Of a DNA stretch of 42,439 nt, positions 7,633-17,197 are shown piece after piece. The notes beneath the pieces are model-generated. The model did no database searches, was not told the origin of the DNA, and saw only the letters and a list, made by a program, of their open reading frames with translations. Each line of letters starts with the position of its first letter. Position 1 is the stretch's first letter. The stretch spans positions 1 to 42,439 of the forward strand of contig CANRVH010000009.1 in the NCBI GenBank assembly GCA_947643225.1. The letters run 5' to 3'. Origin of the DNA: an uncultured Clostridia bacterium. GTDB taxonomy: Bacteria > Bacillota_I > Bacilli_A > RF39 > UBA660. The position numbers were made by a program, and so were the translations under genes.

Positions 7633-8269
7633 AATGTTTTACATATACTTTGCCATCTTTTTTTACATATCCTAAAGCACTTATGATATCTTCATTGAAT
7701 GTTGCTATTATTTCTTTTGTTGTTTTTGGTGTTCCATTTAATTGTCTAGTAAGTAATAATTCCTCATTTGCTTTAGTCCATGGGGTATTTAAATTATAAT
7801 CTTCCATAATTTTTTTTACTTTATCAATTTCACCATTGACTGTTTGGCTTGATCTGTATATTGGAATGTATTCTTCACCTTCTTTTATTTCATAATAAAA
7901 GTCAAATGGTCTTAAAGATATTTTTCCATTTCTATCATCTATTTTTACAATATTTCCGATTATTCCTAATTCTTTATGATATATTATTTTTTCATTTTCA
8001 AAGATTTCTTTTAAATCATCTCTTATTGGATTTTCTTGATCTCCTTTTGAATATAATACCTCAAATCCTATATCTAGATATTTTTTCAATTCCGTATTGT
8101 ATTCATCATTTGGATTTTCTTGAAGGGTCATATATCTATCTAAGCTTTCTATTGCGTTCCGATAATAAAGCCAATTTAAAAAGTTTATTTTTTCCTGTTC
8201 ACTCCAAAACTGATATAATTTTTTTATTTTTTCTTCATATTCATGTATTTCTTCTATTTTAAATTCCAT
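7631..8269 (-). CDS. Hypothetical soluble protein
   Basis: 212 residues, not recognised. There is no signal peptide or membrane segment. The sequence is acidic and helix-rich at the start (EEIHEYEEKIKKLYQFWSE), has a middle part with alternating hydrophobic residues (GIIGNIVKIDDRNGKISLRP), and ends with KEIIATFNEDIISALGYV. AGAGATTG sits before the ATG as a weak Shine-Dalgarno. It ends in a clear terminator and stands alone between noc and a decayed gene. Base composition resembles its neighbours. I see no basis for a function. Confidence 0.7.
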   Translation of the reverse strand: MEFKIEEIHEYEEKIKKLYQFWSEQEKINFLNWLYYRNAIESLDRYMTLQENPNDEYNTELKKYLDIGFEVLYSKGDQENPIRDDLKEIFENEKIIYHKELGIIGNIVKIDDRNGKISLRPFDFYYEIKEGEEYIPIYRSSQTVNGEIDKVKKIMEDYNLNTPWTKANEELLLTRQLNGTPKTTKEIIATFNEDIISALGYVKKDGKVYVKH

Positions 8270-8307
8270 TTACAATCTCTCCTTTATATGATTATTATAA
8301 TTATTTT

Positions 8308-8555
8308 TTATAGTATATCAAAGTTTTTTATTAAATTAGATTGATTTATTATATGTATTAAGATATCAGCAATTTTTGTAAATTTTGATCGTTCTTTTAT
8401 TTTAGAATGATATATGGTAACTATTTTATCTTCTTGTAATAACAGGTTTATTAAGGTTTTCCTACTGTATTATTAGCTTTTTTGTTTTTAACATATAATT
8501 TATTGAATTCATTTTCACTATTATAATATCTATTACTTTTGGTTTTATATTTAAC
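8308..8555 (-). pseudogene. Frameshifted remnant of an unknown gene
   Basis: Two minus-strand reading frames abut near 8452-8457. The upstream one contains NSENEFNKLYVKNKK and runs into a stop at 8451-8453. The downstream one continues about 50 codons (INLLLQEDKIVTIYHSKIKE and on) to a stop at 8308. Joined by one frameshift they read like one protein C-terminus, but there is no start or Shine-Dalgarno. It fills the 308-bp gap between the hypothetical gene and rsmG. AT-rich DNA gives chance ORFs of this size, so confidence is low. Confidence 0.35.
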
Positions 8556-8577
8556 TTAGAAACTTCTTTTTTTATCT

Positions 8578-9219
8578 TTATTTTTCAATGATTAAAATTG
8601 TTCTCGTACTGTTTTCTTTAGGAAGAGAAAATTTTTCTTTTCTAGTTATTTTTAGTTGGTATTTTTGTAATTGTTTCTTTTTTTGTATTTCTTGTAATTC
8701 TTCTTCAATATGACCCTTTAAAGGAATAAATTTTGTTTTTTCTCCTATTAAATTTTTAGTATAGTCTAAAAGTTTAGAAAGGTTAGCAACTGCTCTTGTT
8801 GTAATGACATCAAATTGCTTTTTATGATAGTTTTCTATTCTTTCATGAATGGTCTCTATTTCTTGTAAATTTAGTTCTCTTATTACTTCATTTAAAAAGA
8901 TAATTCTTTTATTTAAAGAGTCGAGTAGAGTAACGTTTAAATGAGGATAAATAATTTTTAAAACTAAGCCTGGAAATCCTGCTCCTGTTCCAAAGTCGAG
9001 TAGGGTAGATACTTTTTTTAGATCAATTACTTTTGTTATGGTTATGCTATCATAAAAATGTTTTAAATATACTTCTTCTTTATTGGTAATTCTAGTTAGA
9101 TTTATTTTCTGATTCCATTCTATTAAAAGTTCATAATACTTTTTTAACTGATTTAATTGTTTTTCTGTAAGAGAAACTCCTAATTTTTTTAATTCTTCTT
9201 GAAATTCTTTTTCAGTCAT
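8578..9219 (-). CDS. rsmG: 16S rRNA (guanine527-N7)-methyltransferase
   Basis: 213 residues, normal for RsmG (GidB). The SAM-binding motif [17 protein letters not shown] is near residue 68, and [12 protein letters not shown] and FIPLKGH are family signatures. It makes m7G527 in 16S rRNA, loss of which causes low-level streptomycin resistance. It overlaps the end of mnmG by 8 bp, so the two are translationally coupled as in most Bacilli. Confidence 0.95.
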   Translation of the reverse strand: MTEKEFQEELKKLGVSLTEKQLNQLKKYYELLIEWNQKINLTRITNKEEVYLKHFYDSITITKVIDLKKVSTLLDFGTGAGFPGLVLKIIYPHLNVTLLDSLNKRIIFLNEVIRELNLQEIETIHERIENYHKKQFDVITTRAVANLSKLLDYTKNLIGEKTKFIPLKGHIEEELQEIQKKKQLQKYQLKITRKEKFSLPKENSTRTILIIEK

Positions 9220-11089
9220 TTTTTTCTCTCTTTCTTAAATAGATCATTAATATGGAAAGATCTGCTGGATTTACTCCGCTAATTCTAGTCGCTTGTCCAA
9301 GTGAAGTAGGGCGAATTTTATTTAATTTTTCACGAGCTTCACTAGCTAGATTCGGAATTTGATTATAGTCTATTTCTTTTGGAATTAATTTATTTTCAAG
9401 TGTTAACATCTTTTCCGCTTCATGATTGGCTTTTTTAATATATCCTTCATAACGGATATTAATTTCTACTTGTTGCTTTTCTTCATTTGTATAGGGTAGA
9501 GTAATAAAATGTTCTATTATTTCCATGTTGATTTCTGGTCTTTTCAGTAAGTCATATAAAGTTATTCCATCTTTTAGGGTTGCTGTTGGAATAGTTTTTA
9601 AGTATTCATTTATTTCTTTGGTTGGGGTAATTTTGTTTTTTTGTAGTGTTTGATATAAATCATTGATATTTTTTAACTTTATTTTAAATTTTTGATATTG
9701 ATTTTCCTTAATTAAACCTATTTGATATCCATATTCTCTTAATCGGATATCAGCATTATCGTTTCTTAATAGAAGGCGATATTCTGCTCTAGATGTTAAC
9801 ATTCGATAGGGATCTTTAATTCCTTTAGTCACTAGGTCATCTATTAAAACACCAATATAGGCTTCATTTCTTTTTAATATTAGTGGTTCTTTTTGTTCTA
9901 ATTTTAAAACTGCATTTATTCCAGCAATTAATCCTTGTCCCGCTGCTTCTTCATAGCCACTTGTTCCATTAATTTGTCCTGCTGTATATAAGTTTTCAAC
10001 TAGTTTTGTTTCTAGTGTTTGGTTTAACTGTCTAGGGTCAATGGCATCATACTCTATGGCATAAGCATATTTTAATATTTTGGCTTGTTCTAATCCAGGT
10101 AGAGAATGAACCATTTTTTCCTGAATATCATATGGCATACTAGTAGAAAATCCTTGTAAATAAATGGTATTTCCGTATTCTTCGCTTTGTTCATTACTTT
10201 CTGGTTCTAAAAATAATTGATGTCTTTCTTTATCAGAAAAGCGAACAACTTTATCTTCTATTGAAGGACAATACCTTGGACCAACTCCTTCAACATAACC
10301 TCCATACATACTAGATTTTTGTAAATTTTCTTTGATGATGTCATGAGTTTTTTGATTAGTATAAATTAAATGACAATCTACTTGATTTTTTACATCATAA
10401 TATTTGATTTCATCAAATGAAAAGGTATGAGGTAAGTTGTCTCCTTCTTCTTTTGTCATTTTACTATAATTAATGGAATTTTTATCGATTCTTTGGGGAG
10501 TTCCTGTTTTTAATCTTAAAATAGTAAATCCTAATTCTTTTAGATCATCACTTAAAAATTTACTTGGTTTTTCCCCATGAGGTCCGCCACTTGTTTTTTC
10601 ACTTCCTACTAGAATGGTTCCTTTTAAATAGGTTCCTGTTGTTAAAATTAATGATTTACAATAAATTTTGGTTCCATCTTCTAAAATTACTCCTTTTATT
10701 TTTTTCTCTTCTACAATTAAGTGTTCTACCATTGCTTCTAATATAGAAAGATTTTCTGTTTCATTTAATGTTTTTAACATTTCTTTAGGATAAATTACTT
10801 TATCTGCTTGTGCCCTTAAGGCTTGAACTGCTGGACCTTTTTTGGTATTTAATAATTTCATTTGAAGGGTAGATTTATCTGCATTTCTTCCCATTTCTCC
10901 ACCTAAAGCATCAATTTCTCTTACAATAATTCCTTTAGCTGGTCCTCCTATTGAAGGATTACAAGGCATATCTGCTATATTTTTTATATTTCCTGTTATT
11001 AAAAGAGTCTGATGATTCATTCTAGCTGTTGCAAGAGAAGCTTCACAACCAGCATGTCCTCCTCCTACTACAATTATTTCATAATTCAT
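9212..11089 (-). CDS. mnmG: tRNA uridine-34 carboxymethylaminomethylation enzyme MnmG
   Basis: 625 residues, the usual length. It shows the FAD-binding [12 protein letters not shown] at the N-terminus, [11 protein letters not shown], the catalytic-region [12 protein letters not shown], and the C-terminal [17 protein letters not shown]. It works with MnmE to modify U34 in tRNAs reading two-codon families ending in purine. It lies in the rsmG-mnmG-mnmE neighbourhood, separated from mnmE here by a flavin-reductase-like gene. Confidence 0.97.
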   Translation of the reverse strand: MNYEIIVVGGGHAGCEASLATARMNHQTLLITGNIKNIADMPCNPSIGGPAKGIIVREIDALGGEMGRNADKSTLQMKLLNTKKGPAVQALRAQADKVIYPKEMLKTLNETENLSILEAMVEHLIVEEKKIKGVILEDGTKIYCKSLILTTGTYLKGTILVGSEKTSGGPHGEKPSKFLSDDLKELGFTILRLKTGTPQRIDKNSINYSKMTKEEGDNLPHTFSFDEIKYYDVKNQVDCHLIYTNQKTHDIIKENLQKSSMYGGYVEGVGPRYCPSIEDKVVRFSDKERHQLFLEPESNEQSEEYGNTIYLQGFSTSMPYDIQEKMVHSLPGLEQAKILKYAYAIEYDAIDPRQLNQTLETKLVENLYTAGQINGTSGYEEAAGQGLIAGINAVLKLEQKEPLILKRNEAYIGVLIDDLVTKGIKDPYRMLTSRAEYRLLLRNDNADIRLREYGYQIGLIKENQYQKFKIKLKNINDLYQTLQKNKITPTKEINEYLKTIPTATLKDGITLYDLLKRPEINMEIIEHFITLPYTNEEKQQVEINIRYEGYIKKANHEAEKMLTLENKLIPKEIDYNQIPNLASEAREKLNKIRPTSLGQATRISGVNPADLSILMIYLRKREKND

Positions 11090-11120
11090 TTACCTCACGT
11101 CCTTTTATTAAAAAATTAAT

Positions 11121-11627
11121 CTAATTTCTTTTATCAATAATATCGATTACTTCTCCTATATACATTCTGTGCATTGGCTCTTTTTGATAAAAACGATCGA
11201 TTTCTTTTTGAGTAATACTTTCCTTATTAATATTTTCTAGCTTTAAATCTTGAAAATAGATTTTTTTACAGATTATTGTTAATTTTGCTTCTTTAAAAGA
11301 GATTGTATTTTGATTATATTCTGGTGTTAGTTCTGTTAAGGATATTTTATCTAAATTTCGACCTGATTTACTGCCCATTATTCCTAAATCCTTTTTATAC
11401 TTTTGATCATAGAAACTGATGGTAAAGTATTCATTATTTTCCATTAATTCATAAGTATAACGATTAGGTTTTACATAGACTGTTACAACAGGTTTATTCC
11501 AAATTGTTCCTAAACCGCCCCAGCTTATTGTCATGGCATTAAATTTCTTTTTGTCTCCTACAGATAATAAAGCCCATTCTTGATCTAATGTATATAGAGG
11601 TGCTAGTTTAAAATTTTTTAAGTCCAT
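11121..11627 (-). CDS. Flavin reductase-like protein
   Basis: 168 residues. NAMTISWGGLGTIWNKPVVT and YVKPNRYTYELMENNEYFTIS fit the flavin reductase-like, FMN-binding split-barrel family. The natural electron acceptor is unknown. It is inserted between mnmE and mnmG, 31 bp upstream of the mnmG start and 36 bp after mnmE, on the same strand, which is not the usual Bacillus order. Because MnmG is a flavoenzyme, a functional link is tempting but unsupported. Confidence 0.8.
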   Translation of the reverse strand: MDLKNFKLAPLYTLDQEWALLSVGDKKKFNAMTISWGGLGTIWNKPVVTVYVKPNRYTYELMENNEYFTISFYDQKYKKDLGIMGSKSGRNLDKISLTELTPEYNQNTISFKEAKLTIICKKIYFQDLKLENINKESITQKEIDRFYQKEPMHRMYIGEVIDIIDKRN

Positions 11628-11663
11628 ATTATTTTTCTCCTTTTTTCTTTTTTATTTTATTTT

Positions 11664-13019
11664 TTACTTTCCTACACAAAAATGTTCAAATAAATGATCA
11701 ATCATTTCATCATTATAATTTAGACCAATGATCTCTCCTAGAGTTTCTAAAGCTTCTTTAATATCAATTTCAATTAAATCAATAGGAGAGTCTTGTTCTG
11801 TATTTTTTAAAGCTTCTTCTAATGAAAGTAAGGCTTTTTTAGCAAGAGAAAGTTGTCTAGCATTAGTTAAATAAGTATAGTCGTTGGTTGTAATTTCATC
11901 TAGTTTGAACATTTCTTTTATTTTTTCTTTTAAGGGGATTGTTCCATTTAGAGAAGTTGTGTTGGTACTAATTATATTTCTGTTTTTTATTTGTTTACGT
12001 TCAATATTTTGTTGTAAATCATTTTTATTCAGAATAATAATACTTGGTTTTTCCTTGGTTTTTTCTAATATTTCTTGATCCTCTTTTGTTAGTTTTTCAT
12101 TACTATTTAAAACAACTAAAATTAAATCAGCTTCATCTATTAGAGATAGGCTTTTTTCTACTCCTATTTTTTCTACAATATCTTCTGTTTTTCTAATTCC
12201 TGCTGTATCGATGATATTTAATGGTATTCCTTCTAGATAAATATTTCCTTCTACAATGTCTCTTGTTGTTCCTGCAACATCGGTTACAATTGCTTTATCG
12301 AATTCTAAAAGGCTGTTTAAAATACTGCTTTTCCCAACATTTGGTCTTCCTATGATAATTGTTTTAATTCCTGTTTTAATAATTTCTTTATTTTCTGATT
12401 CCTTGACTAATTTTTTTAATTCTTTGATCTGTTTGATGAGAGTATCTTTTATTTTTTTAATTGTGATAACTTCTATATCATAGTATTCTGGATAATCTAT
12501 ATTGACTTCTATATGTGATATTAGATCTTTTAATGATTCTCTAAACTTTTTAATTAATTTGGATATTTTTCCTTCGACATTATTGATTGCTAATTGTCTT
12601 TCTATATTAGTTTTACTTTCAATTAGATCCATAACCGCTTCACTTTGTGTTAGATCAATTCTTCCATTTAAAAAAGCTCTCTTCGTAAATTCTCCAGGTT
12701 CTGCTAAACGAGCTCCTTTTAATAGAAGTAGTTCTAATACTTTACTTGTTGTACTAATTCCTCCATGGCAGTTTATTTCTACAATATCTTCTGTTGTATA
12801 CGTTTTTGGAGAAAGCATGACTGATATTAAAACTTCGTCTATGATTTCTTCTTGATCTTTTATCTTTCCATAATGAATAGTATGAGATTTCACTTGAGTT
12901 AAATCTATTCCTTCTACTATTTCATTTGCTATTTTTAAAGAATCTTTTCCACTTATTCTAACAATGGAAATGGCCCCTACACCTAAAGCAGTTGAGATAG
13001 CTGCTATTGTATCATTCAT
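11664..13019 (-). CDS. mnmE: tRNA modification GTPase MnmE
   Basis: 451 residues. It has the N-terminal tetrahydrofolate-binding domain (TIAAISTALGVGAISIVRIS), a helical domain, and an embedded G domain with GRPNVGKSS, DVAGTTRD, DTAGIR and NKND. The C-terminal FCVGK carries the conserved catalytic cysteine. It is the partner of MnmG. It starts one base after the stop of a 60-residue ORF, which suggests coupling. Confidence 0.97.
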   Translation of the reverse strand: MNDTIAAISTALGVGAISIVRISGKDSLKIANEIVEGIDLTQVKSHTIHYGKIKDQEEIIDEVLISVMLSPKTYTTEDIVEINCHGGISTTSKVLELLLLKGARLAEPGEFTKRAFLNGRIDLTQSEAVMDLIESKTNIERQLAINNVEGKISKLIKKFRESLKDLISHIEVNIDYPEYYDIEVITIKKIKDTLIKQIKELKKLVKESENKEIIKTGIKTIIIGRPNVGKSSILNSLLEFDKAIVTDVAGTTRDIVEGNIYLEGIPLNIIDTAGIRKTEDIVEKIGVEKSLSLIDEADLILVVLNSNEKLTKEDQEILEKTKEKPSIIILNKNDLQQNIERKQIKNRNIISTNTTSLNGTIPLKEKIKEMFKLDEITTNDYTYLTNARQLSLAKKALLSLEEALKNTEQDSPIDLIEIDIKEALETLGEIIGLNYNDEMIDHLFEHFCVGK

Positions 13020-13020
13020 T

Positions 13021-13203
13021 TTATCGACCTCTTTGTTTTATTGTTTCTTCCTCTTTGAAGTTTGAATTTTGAATTTCTTCCTTTAACTTTTTTAATCTAG
13101 CAATATATCTTGATTTTAGAGCTGATTCTTTATTTGTATTTTCGATATAATCTAATCCTCTTTGATAGTCTTTTATTAATTTTTCTAAATCTGCTTTTTC
13201 CAT
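13021..13203 (-). CDS. Small helical protein upstream of mnmE
   Basis: 60 residues, not recognised. It is highly charged and probably all helical (MEKADLEKLIKDYQRGLDYI, then ARLKKLKEEIQNSN). AAGGAG precedes the ATG at ideal distance, and the stop is adjacent to the mnmE start, so it is very likely translated. It could be a small conserved coiled-coil protein or a leader that sets mnmE translation. Confidence 0.65.
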   Translation of the reverse strand: MEKADLEKLIKDYQRGLDYIENTNKESALKSRYIARLKKLKEEIQNSNFKEEETIKQRGR

Positions 13204-13255
13204 ATTAATCTCCTTTTTTTCTTGATTATAATATCATAAATTAATGTTCTTTACA

Positions 13256-13287
13256 AATGAAAAGTCCTACCATAATCAAGGTAGGGC
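13256..13287 (-). terminator. Terminator after jag
   Basis: On the minus strand CCTACC and GGTAGG pair around an 8-nt loop, followed by ACTTTTC. The hairpin starts a few bases after the jag stop and ends the rnpA-yidC-jag unit. Confidence 0.75.
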
Positions 13288-13291
13288 AAAT

Positions 13292-13894
13292 TTAATTATT
13301 TTCTTTGGATTTAATTACAATATATCGATTAGGTTCTGTTCCTTCACTTTTTGTATAAACATCTTTATTGTTTACTAAGGCATTGTGAATAATTCTTCTT
13401 TCATAAGAGTTCATTGAATCTAATTTTGCATCAATTTTTGTTTGCTTTACTTCATAGGCAATATTATGAGCTAGCTTGATTAATGATTTTTCTCTTTGTT
13501 CTTTGTAGTCACTAATATTAATTACAAATTTATAAGGTTCTTTTAGTTCTTTTCTTAGGGCATGGATCGTAATTGTTTGTAATGCTTTTAAATTTCTACC
13601 TGCTTTACCTATTAATAAAGAATCATTTTCTGAATAAATAGTAAAATTTGGAACAGTTTCTTTATTTGTTACTTCTATATTTATGCTTTGATAACCTATA
13701 TTTTTTAGAATTTCTTTTAGATAATTACTAATAAAATTTAGAATTTCTCTTTTTTCTATTACTTCAATTTCAACTTCATTTTCTTCTTCTTTCATTACTT
13801 TAATTATTAAGTTATTTTCTGTTTCTACTAATTTTTTTTTGGCTTGATTTATTGCTTCTATCTTAGTTGGAGCATTAAATTTTAATTTTTCCAT
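13292..13894 (-). CDS. jag: RNA-binding protein Jag (KhpB)
   Basis: 200 residues in three parts. A Jag-N domain (about 1-50, with IEAINQAKKKLVETE) comes first, then a KH domain whose GXXG-type loop reads LLIGKAGRNLKALQ, then an R3H domain (NSYERRIIHNALVNN, ending RYIVIKSK). KhpB binds RNA together with KhpA and affects cell-wall synthesis and division in related bacteria. It sits directly after yidC, 10 bp away, as in B. subtilis (spoIIIJ-jag). Confidence 0.94.
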   Translation of the reverse strand: MEKLKFNAPTKIEAINQAKKKLVETENNLIIKVMKEEENEVEIEVIEKREILNFISNYLKEILKNIGYQSINIEVTNKETVPNFTIYSENDSLLIGKAGRNLKALQTITIHALRKELKEPYKFVINISDYKEQREKSLIKLAHNIAYEVKQTKIDAKLDSMNSYERRIIHNALVNNKDVYTKSEGTEPNRYIVIKSKENN

Positions 13895-13904
13895 ATAGAC
13901 TCCT

Positions 13905-14831
13905 TTACTGTTTTAGATCCTTTTTAACTAAAATATTTTGAATAATTGTACATAGATTATTAAAGATCCAATAAATACATAGTGCTGATGGCATAAAGAA
14001 AGCGGTTACAATAATCATGATGCTCATATAGATTGGCATTTTTTTCATTGCTGGGTCTAAAGTTTGACCTGACATATTCATTTTGAATGAATAGAATGTT
14101 GTAAGGGCGATGAATATCATTAATATAATATAAACATAAAATGTTGCACTAGTAATTCCAACACTTGGAGTTGTTCCTAATTGTAGACCTAGGAAACTAT
14201 CTTCAAATATTGCTGGGAAACGTTGAACGGCTTCATAAAAAGCAATAAATAATGGTAATTGAATGAAAGAGAATAGACAACCTGACATTGGGCTAATATT
14301 ATATTTTTTATAGACCATCATCATTTCTTGACTTTGCTTCATCATCGATTGCTCATCTTGTTTTCCTTCATATTTCTTTTGGATTCTTTTCATCTCTGGT
14401 TGTGCTTTTTTCATTAATTCTGATTGCATTGCTGTTTTCTTAGTAAATGGAAAACATATTAGTCGAATAATAATAGTAATTAATATTAATGCTAAGGCAT
14501 AATTCTTAGTTAGATTTCCTAATTGAAGAATAAAGTAGGCTAGGGGCTTAACTAAGACAGTTGTCCATAATCCTTCATATTTGCCACTATTGATTTTAAT
14601 ATCTTTACAATCTGGTAACTTATCTACATCGACTTTATTTTTTTTGTATTGTTCAATTGTCTTTTTATCTGTTGGTTTACATAAAATATTCTCTGTTAAA
14701 TTTTGACCTGTCTTTTTATTAATGACTGCTTTTTTATTTTTATCTACTAATGTTTTGGTACAACCTGTTGTCAGAATTAATATTAGTAATGTTACAATGA
14801 TTAATTTACTACTATTTTTTTTATTTTTCAT
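13905..14831 (-). CDS. yidC: Membrane protein insertase YidC/SpoIIIJ
   Basis: 308 residues. It has a lipoprotein signal peptide with lipobox LTTGC at about residue 24, an extracytoplasmic segment with two further cysteines, then five membrane segments. The first cytoplasmic loop has FTKKTAMQSELMKKAQPEM and a charged hairpin, and the conserved arginine sits in RLICFPF. It inserts membrane proteins with or without SecYEG. It overlaps rnpA by 11 bp. Confidence 0.95.
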   Translation of the reverse strand: MKNKKNSSKLIIVTLLILILTTGCTKTLVDKNKKAVINKKTGQNLTENILCKPTDKKTIEQYKKNKVDVDKLPDCKDIKINSGKYEGLWTTVLVKPLAYFILQLGNLTKNYALALILITIIIRLICFPFTKKTAMQSELMKKAQPEMKRIQKKYEGKQDEQSMMKQSQEMMMVYKKYNISPMSGCLFSFIQLPLFIAFYEAVQRFPAIFEDSFLGLQLGTTPSVGITSATFYVYIILMIFIALTTFYSFKMNMSGQTLDPAMKKMPIYMSIMIIVTAFFMPSALCIYWIFNNLCTIIQNILVKKDLKQ

Positions 14832-15159
14832 TCAGTTCTCCTTTTTGTAGTAAAGAGAGTAATTCTTTACTTAATTCTTGATTATTTAGAGTTAGGGCTC
14901 TATTTCTTAATATTATAATATAATCTTGATGATTTAGATAGTCTTTTCGATAAATATCTATAATAGCTCTTATTTTTCTTTTATATTTATTTCTTGTAAC
15001 AGCTTTACCAATTTTTTTACCAACAGATACTCCAAAGCGATCATATTTTAAATGATTTAGCTTACTATATATTACAAAATACTTGCTCTTTTTTACTTTT
15101 CCATTTTTAATTAAATCATTAAATTCTTCTTTTGTTTTAACAATATATAATTTACGCAT
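14821..15159 (-). CDS. rnpA: Ribonuclease P protein component
   Basis: 112 residues. The basic signature KKIGKAVTRNKYKRKIRAII is the RNase P protein RNR motif. It binds the catalytic RNase P RNA and helps mature tRNA 5' ends; that RNA is not in the window. It follows rpmH across a terminator-like hairpin, as in most bacteria. Confidence 0.95.
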   Translation of the reverse strand: MRKLYIVKTKEEFNDLIKNGKVKKSKYFVIYSKLNHLKYDRFGVSVGKKIGKAVTRNKYKRKIRAIIDIYRKDYLNHQDYIIILRNRALTLNNQELSKELLSLLQKGELNEK

Positions 15160-15181
15160 ATTCTTACCTTCTTTTAAATTG

Positions 15182-15208
15182 AAAAAACCACTGTTTCTAA
15201 AACGGTGG
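15182..15208 (-). terminator. Terminator or attenuator between rpmH and rnpA
   Basis: On the minus strand CCACCGTTT, a 3-nt loop and AAACAGTGG form a 9-bp stem (one G-U pair) followed by TTTTTTC. It starts two bases after the rpmH stop and probably lowers rnpA transcription relative to rpmH. Confidence 0.85.
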
Positions 15209-15210
15209 AA

Positions 15211-15333
15211 TTATTTACAAAGACTTTTACGACCTTTGCGACGACGACGATTTAAAATATTTGTTTTTTTACGTGCAAAGAAACCTAACTTCTTGGCTTT
15301 TTTACGGTTATTTGGTTGATAAGTTCTTTTCAT
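15211..15333 (-). CDS. rpmH: 50S ribosomal protein L34
   Basis: 40 residues, a few shorter than the usual 44-46. It begins [20 protein letters not shown], ends [12 protein letters not shown], and is nearly all basic. GGAGGTGG sits before the ATG. About four residues of the normally conserved stretch equivalent to ATKNGR-x-VL seem to be missing. It lies next to the origin with its own strong promoter. Confidence 0.95.
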   Translation of the reverse strand: MKRTYQPNNRKKAKKLGFFARKKTNILNRRRRKGRKSLCK

Positions 15334-15364
15334 ATATTTCCACCTCCAGACATAAATCTCCCTT

Positions 15365-15394
15365 ATTATAATCAATATTTGTTTTATTTGTCAA
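15365..15394 (-). promoter_or_regulatory. rpmH: Promoter of rpmH
   Basis: TTGACA (15389-15394), 18-bp spacer and TATAAT (15365-15370) on the minus strand, with both hexamers at consensus. The -10 is at a normal distance from the rpmH ribosome site. Confidence 0.85.
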
Positions 15395-15832
15395 TTAAAA
15401 ATAAGAAAATTAAATTATGTTAATATTGCATATATTTATATTTTTATGGTAAATAATGGATGTTTTTTAATAAAACTATTGATAAAAAAGTTTATAACTA
15501 AAATATATTAAAATTATAATCCTTTTTTAATTCTTCAAATTTTATTTACAAATGCTCCTGATATATAAAAGTAGTAAAAAGACTTTAAAAAATATTTTAG
15601 AAATTTCTTTCCACAAAATTAACAGGTTTGTGGATTTCTTTTTTTCTCTTGTTTATTATTAATTTGTGGAAAATGTGGAGAATTATATTTTTACTTTATA
15701 AAATAAGGATATTCTTTGTGGATAATTCTGTGGATAAGTTGTGGATTAAATTTTTTCTGTTTTTTTTGTTTCTTTTTTCCACAAATTGATTTATTATATT
15801 GGTGTATAAATTACTTGAGGGGAGATGGTAGA
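15395..15832. promoter_or_regulatory. oriC: oriC, upstream DnaA-box cluster
   Basis: Gene-free and very AT-rich. DnaA boxes (consensus TGTGGATAA or its complement) are perfect at 15717-15725 and 15729-15737. Boxes with one mismatch are at 15665-15673, 15674-15682, 15740-15748 and 15775-15783, and weaker ones are near 15607 and 15629. Gene strand polarity flips here. With the boxes after dnaA this gives the bipartite origin layout known from Bacillus. The dnaA promoter must also lie here, but I cannot place it with confidence. Confidence 0.85.
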
Positions 15833-17197
15833 ATGAACACTCAGGTCCTTTGGACCAACTTTCTAAATCAAATTAAAGATGAGCTATCATCTCTTGCCTA
15901 TGATACTTGGTTTAATGATACAAAATTATATAAACTAGAAGAAGGTAAGGCTATTATTATTGTTCCTATGCCTATTCATAAGAAACATTTATCTGATAAT
16001 TATGATGAACAAATTAAATATATTATCAATAAAATTACAGGAACAAACTTTGAGCTTGAATTTGTTTTAGAAGAGGAAATTAAGGAAGAAGAGGAAGTAA
16101 TGACAGCTAGGATCGAGTCGATTCCTGAAGGTGTTCCACATAATAGAGAACAAACGAATTTAAATCAAAAATATACATTTGAAAACTTTATCGTTGGAAA
16201 TAGTAATAAATTTGCTCAAGCAGCAGCATTATCTGTTGCTGAAAATCCAGGAAAAATGTATAATCCCTTATTTATATATGGAAATAGTGGCCTTGGTAAA
16301 ACTCATTTAATGCATGCTATTGGGAATTATATTGTTAATAATACCAATAAAAGGGTTTTATATGTTACAAGTGATCAGTTTATTCAAGATTTTATTGGTA
16401 TTAATAAGAAAGACAATAATGGAACTAATTTTAATTATGTTGATTTTTTTAAGAATAAATACAGGAATGTTGATGTTTTAATTATTGATGACATCCAATT
16501 TTTAGGAGGCGCTACTCAAACTCAACAAGAATTTTTCCATACTTTTAATACTTTATATAGCGATTCTAAGCAAATTATTATTTCATCAGATCGATCTCCA
16601 GATGATTTAAAACTTTTAGAAGATCGTCTTAGAACTAGATTTTGTTGGGGCTTAACTGTTAATATCTTTCCACCTGATTTTAATCTTCGAATGGAAATTA
16701 TTAGAAGAAAAATTGCAGCAGGCAACTTTGAAAAAGAAATTCCTGAAGATGTAATTGAATATATTGCTTCTAATATGGGAAATGATGTTCGACAGTTAGA
16801 GGGTTCCATTACTCGTCTTGTTGCTTACTCCGCTATTATGGGAGGAACTTCTATTACTCTTAATTTAGCAATTGATGCTTTAAAAGATTTTATTAGTAAA
16901 GGCATTAGTGAAAAAAATGATGTTCATCGAATTCAGAAGATAGTGGCAGAATTTTTTCAAATTAGTGTTGAAGATATTCGAAGTAAGAAGAGAAGTTCCA
17001 ATATAGCATTCCCAAGACAAATTGCTATGTATCTATGTAGAAATTTAACTAGTGAGTCTTTTCCTAAAATAGGAACAGAGTTTGGTGGAAAAGATCATTC
17101 TACTGTTATGCATTCTGTTGAAAAAATTGAAAATGAAATAAAAGTTAATCAGGATCTAAAAAATATTATAGAAAAATTGAAAAAAGAAATAGAATAA
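15833..17197 (+). CDS. dnaA: Replication initiator DnaA
   Basis: 454 residues from ATG 15833, preceded by GAGGGGAG; the frame is open to 15716, but that region contains DnaA boxes. Domain I begins TQVLWTNFLNQIKDELSS. The AAA+ domain has GNSGLGKTHLMHAIGN (Walker A) and LIIDDIQFLGG (Walker B). Domain IV ends with the DNA-binding FGGKDHSTVMHS. It opens the origin and recruits the helicase. DnaA boxes in both flanks suggest autoregulation. Confidence 0.98.
   Translation: MNTQVLWTNFLNQIKDELSSLAYDTWFNDTKLYKLEEGKAIIIVPMPIHKKHLSDNYDEQIKYIINKITGTNFELEFVLEEEIKEEEEVMTARIESIPEGVPHNREQTNLNQKYTFENFIVGNSNKFAQAAALSVAENPGKMYNPLFIYGNSGLGKTHLMHAIGNYIVNNTNKRVLYVTSDQFIQDFIGINKKDNNGTNFNYVDFFKNKYRNVDVLIIDDIQFLGGATQTQQEFFHTFNTLYSDSKQIIISSDRSPDDLKLLEDRLRTRFCWGLTVNIFPPDFNLRMEIIRRKIAAGNFEKEIPEDVIEYIASNMGNDVRQLEGSITRLVAYSAIMGGTSITLNLAIDALKDFISKGISEKNDVHRIQKIVAEFFQISVEDIRSKKRSSNIAFPRQIAMYLCRNLTSESFPKIGTEFGGKDHSTVMHSVEKIENEIKVNQDLKNIIEKLKKEIE

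Noticed and set aside
15083-15319. Plus-strand ORF across rnpA and rpmH
   Set aside because: It is the antisense shadow of L34 and RnpA, whose minus-strand products are clear family members.
15716-15832. Longer dnaA with a hydrophobic N-terminal extension
   Set aside because: The region consists of DnaA boxes and T-rich DNA; GAGGGGAG precedes ATG 15833, where normal domain I begins.
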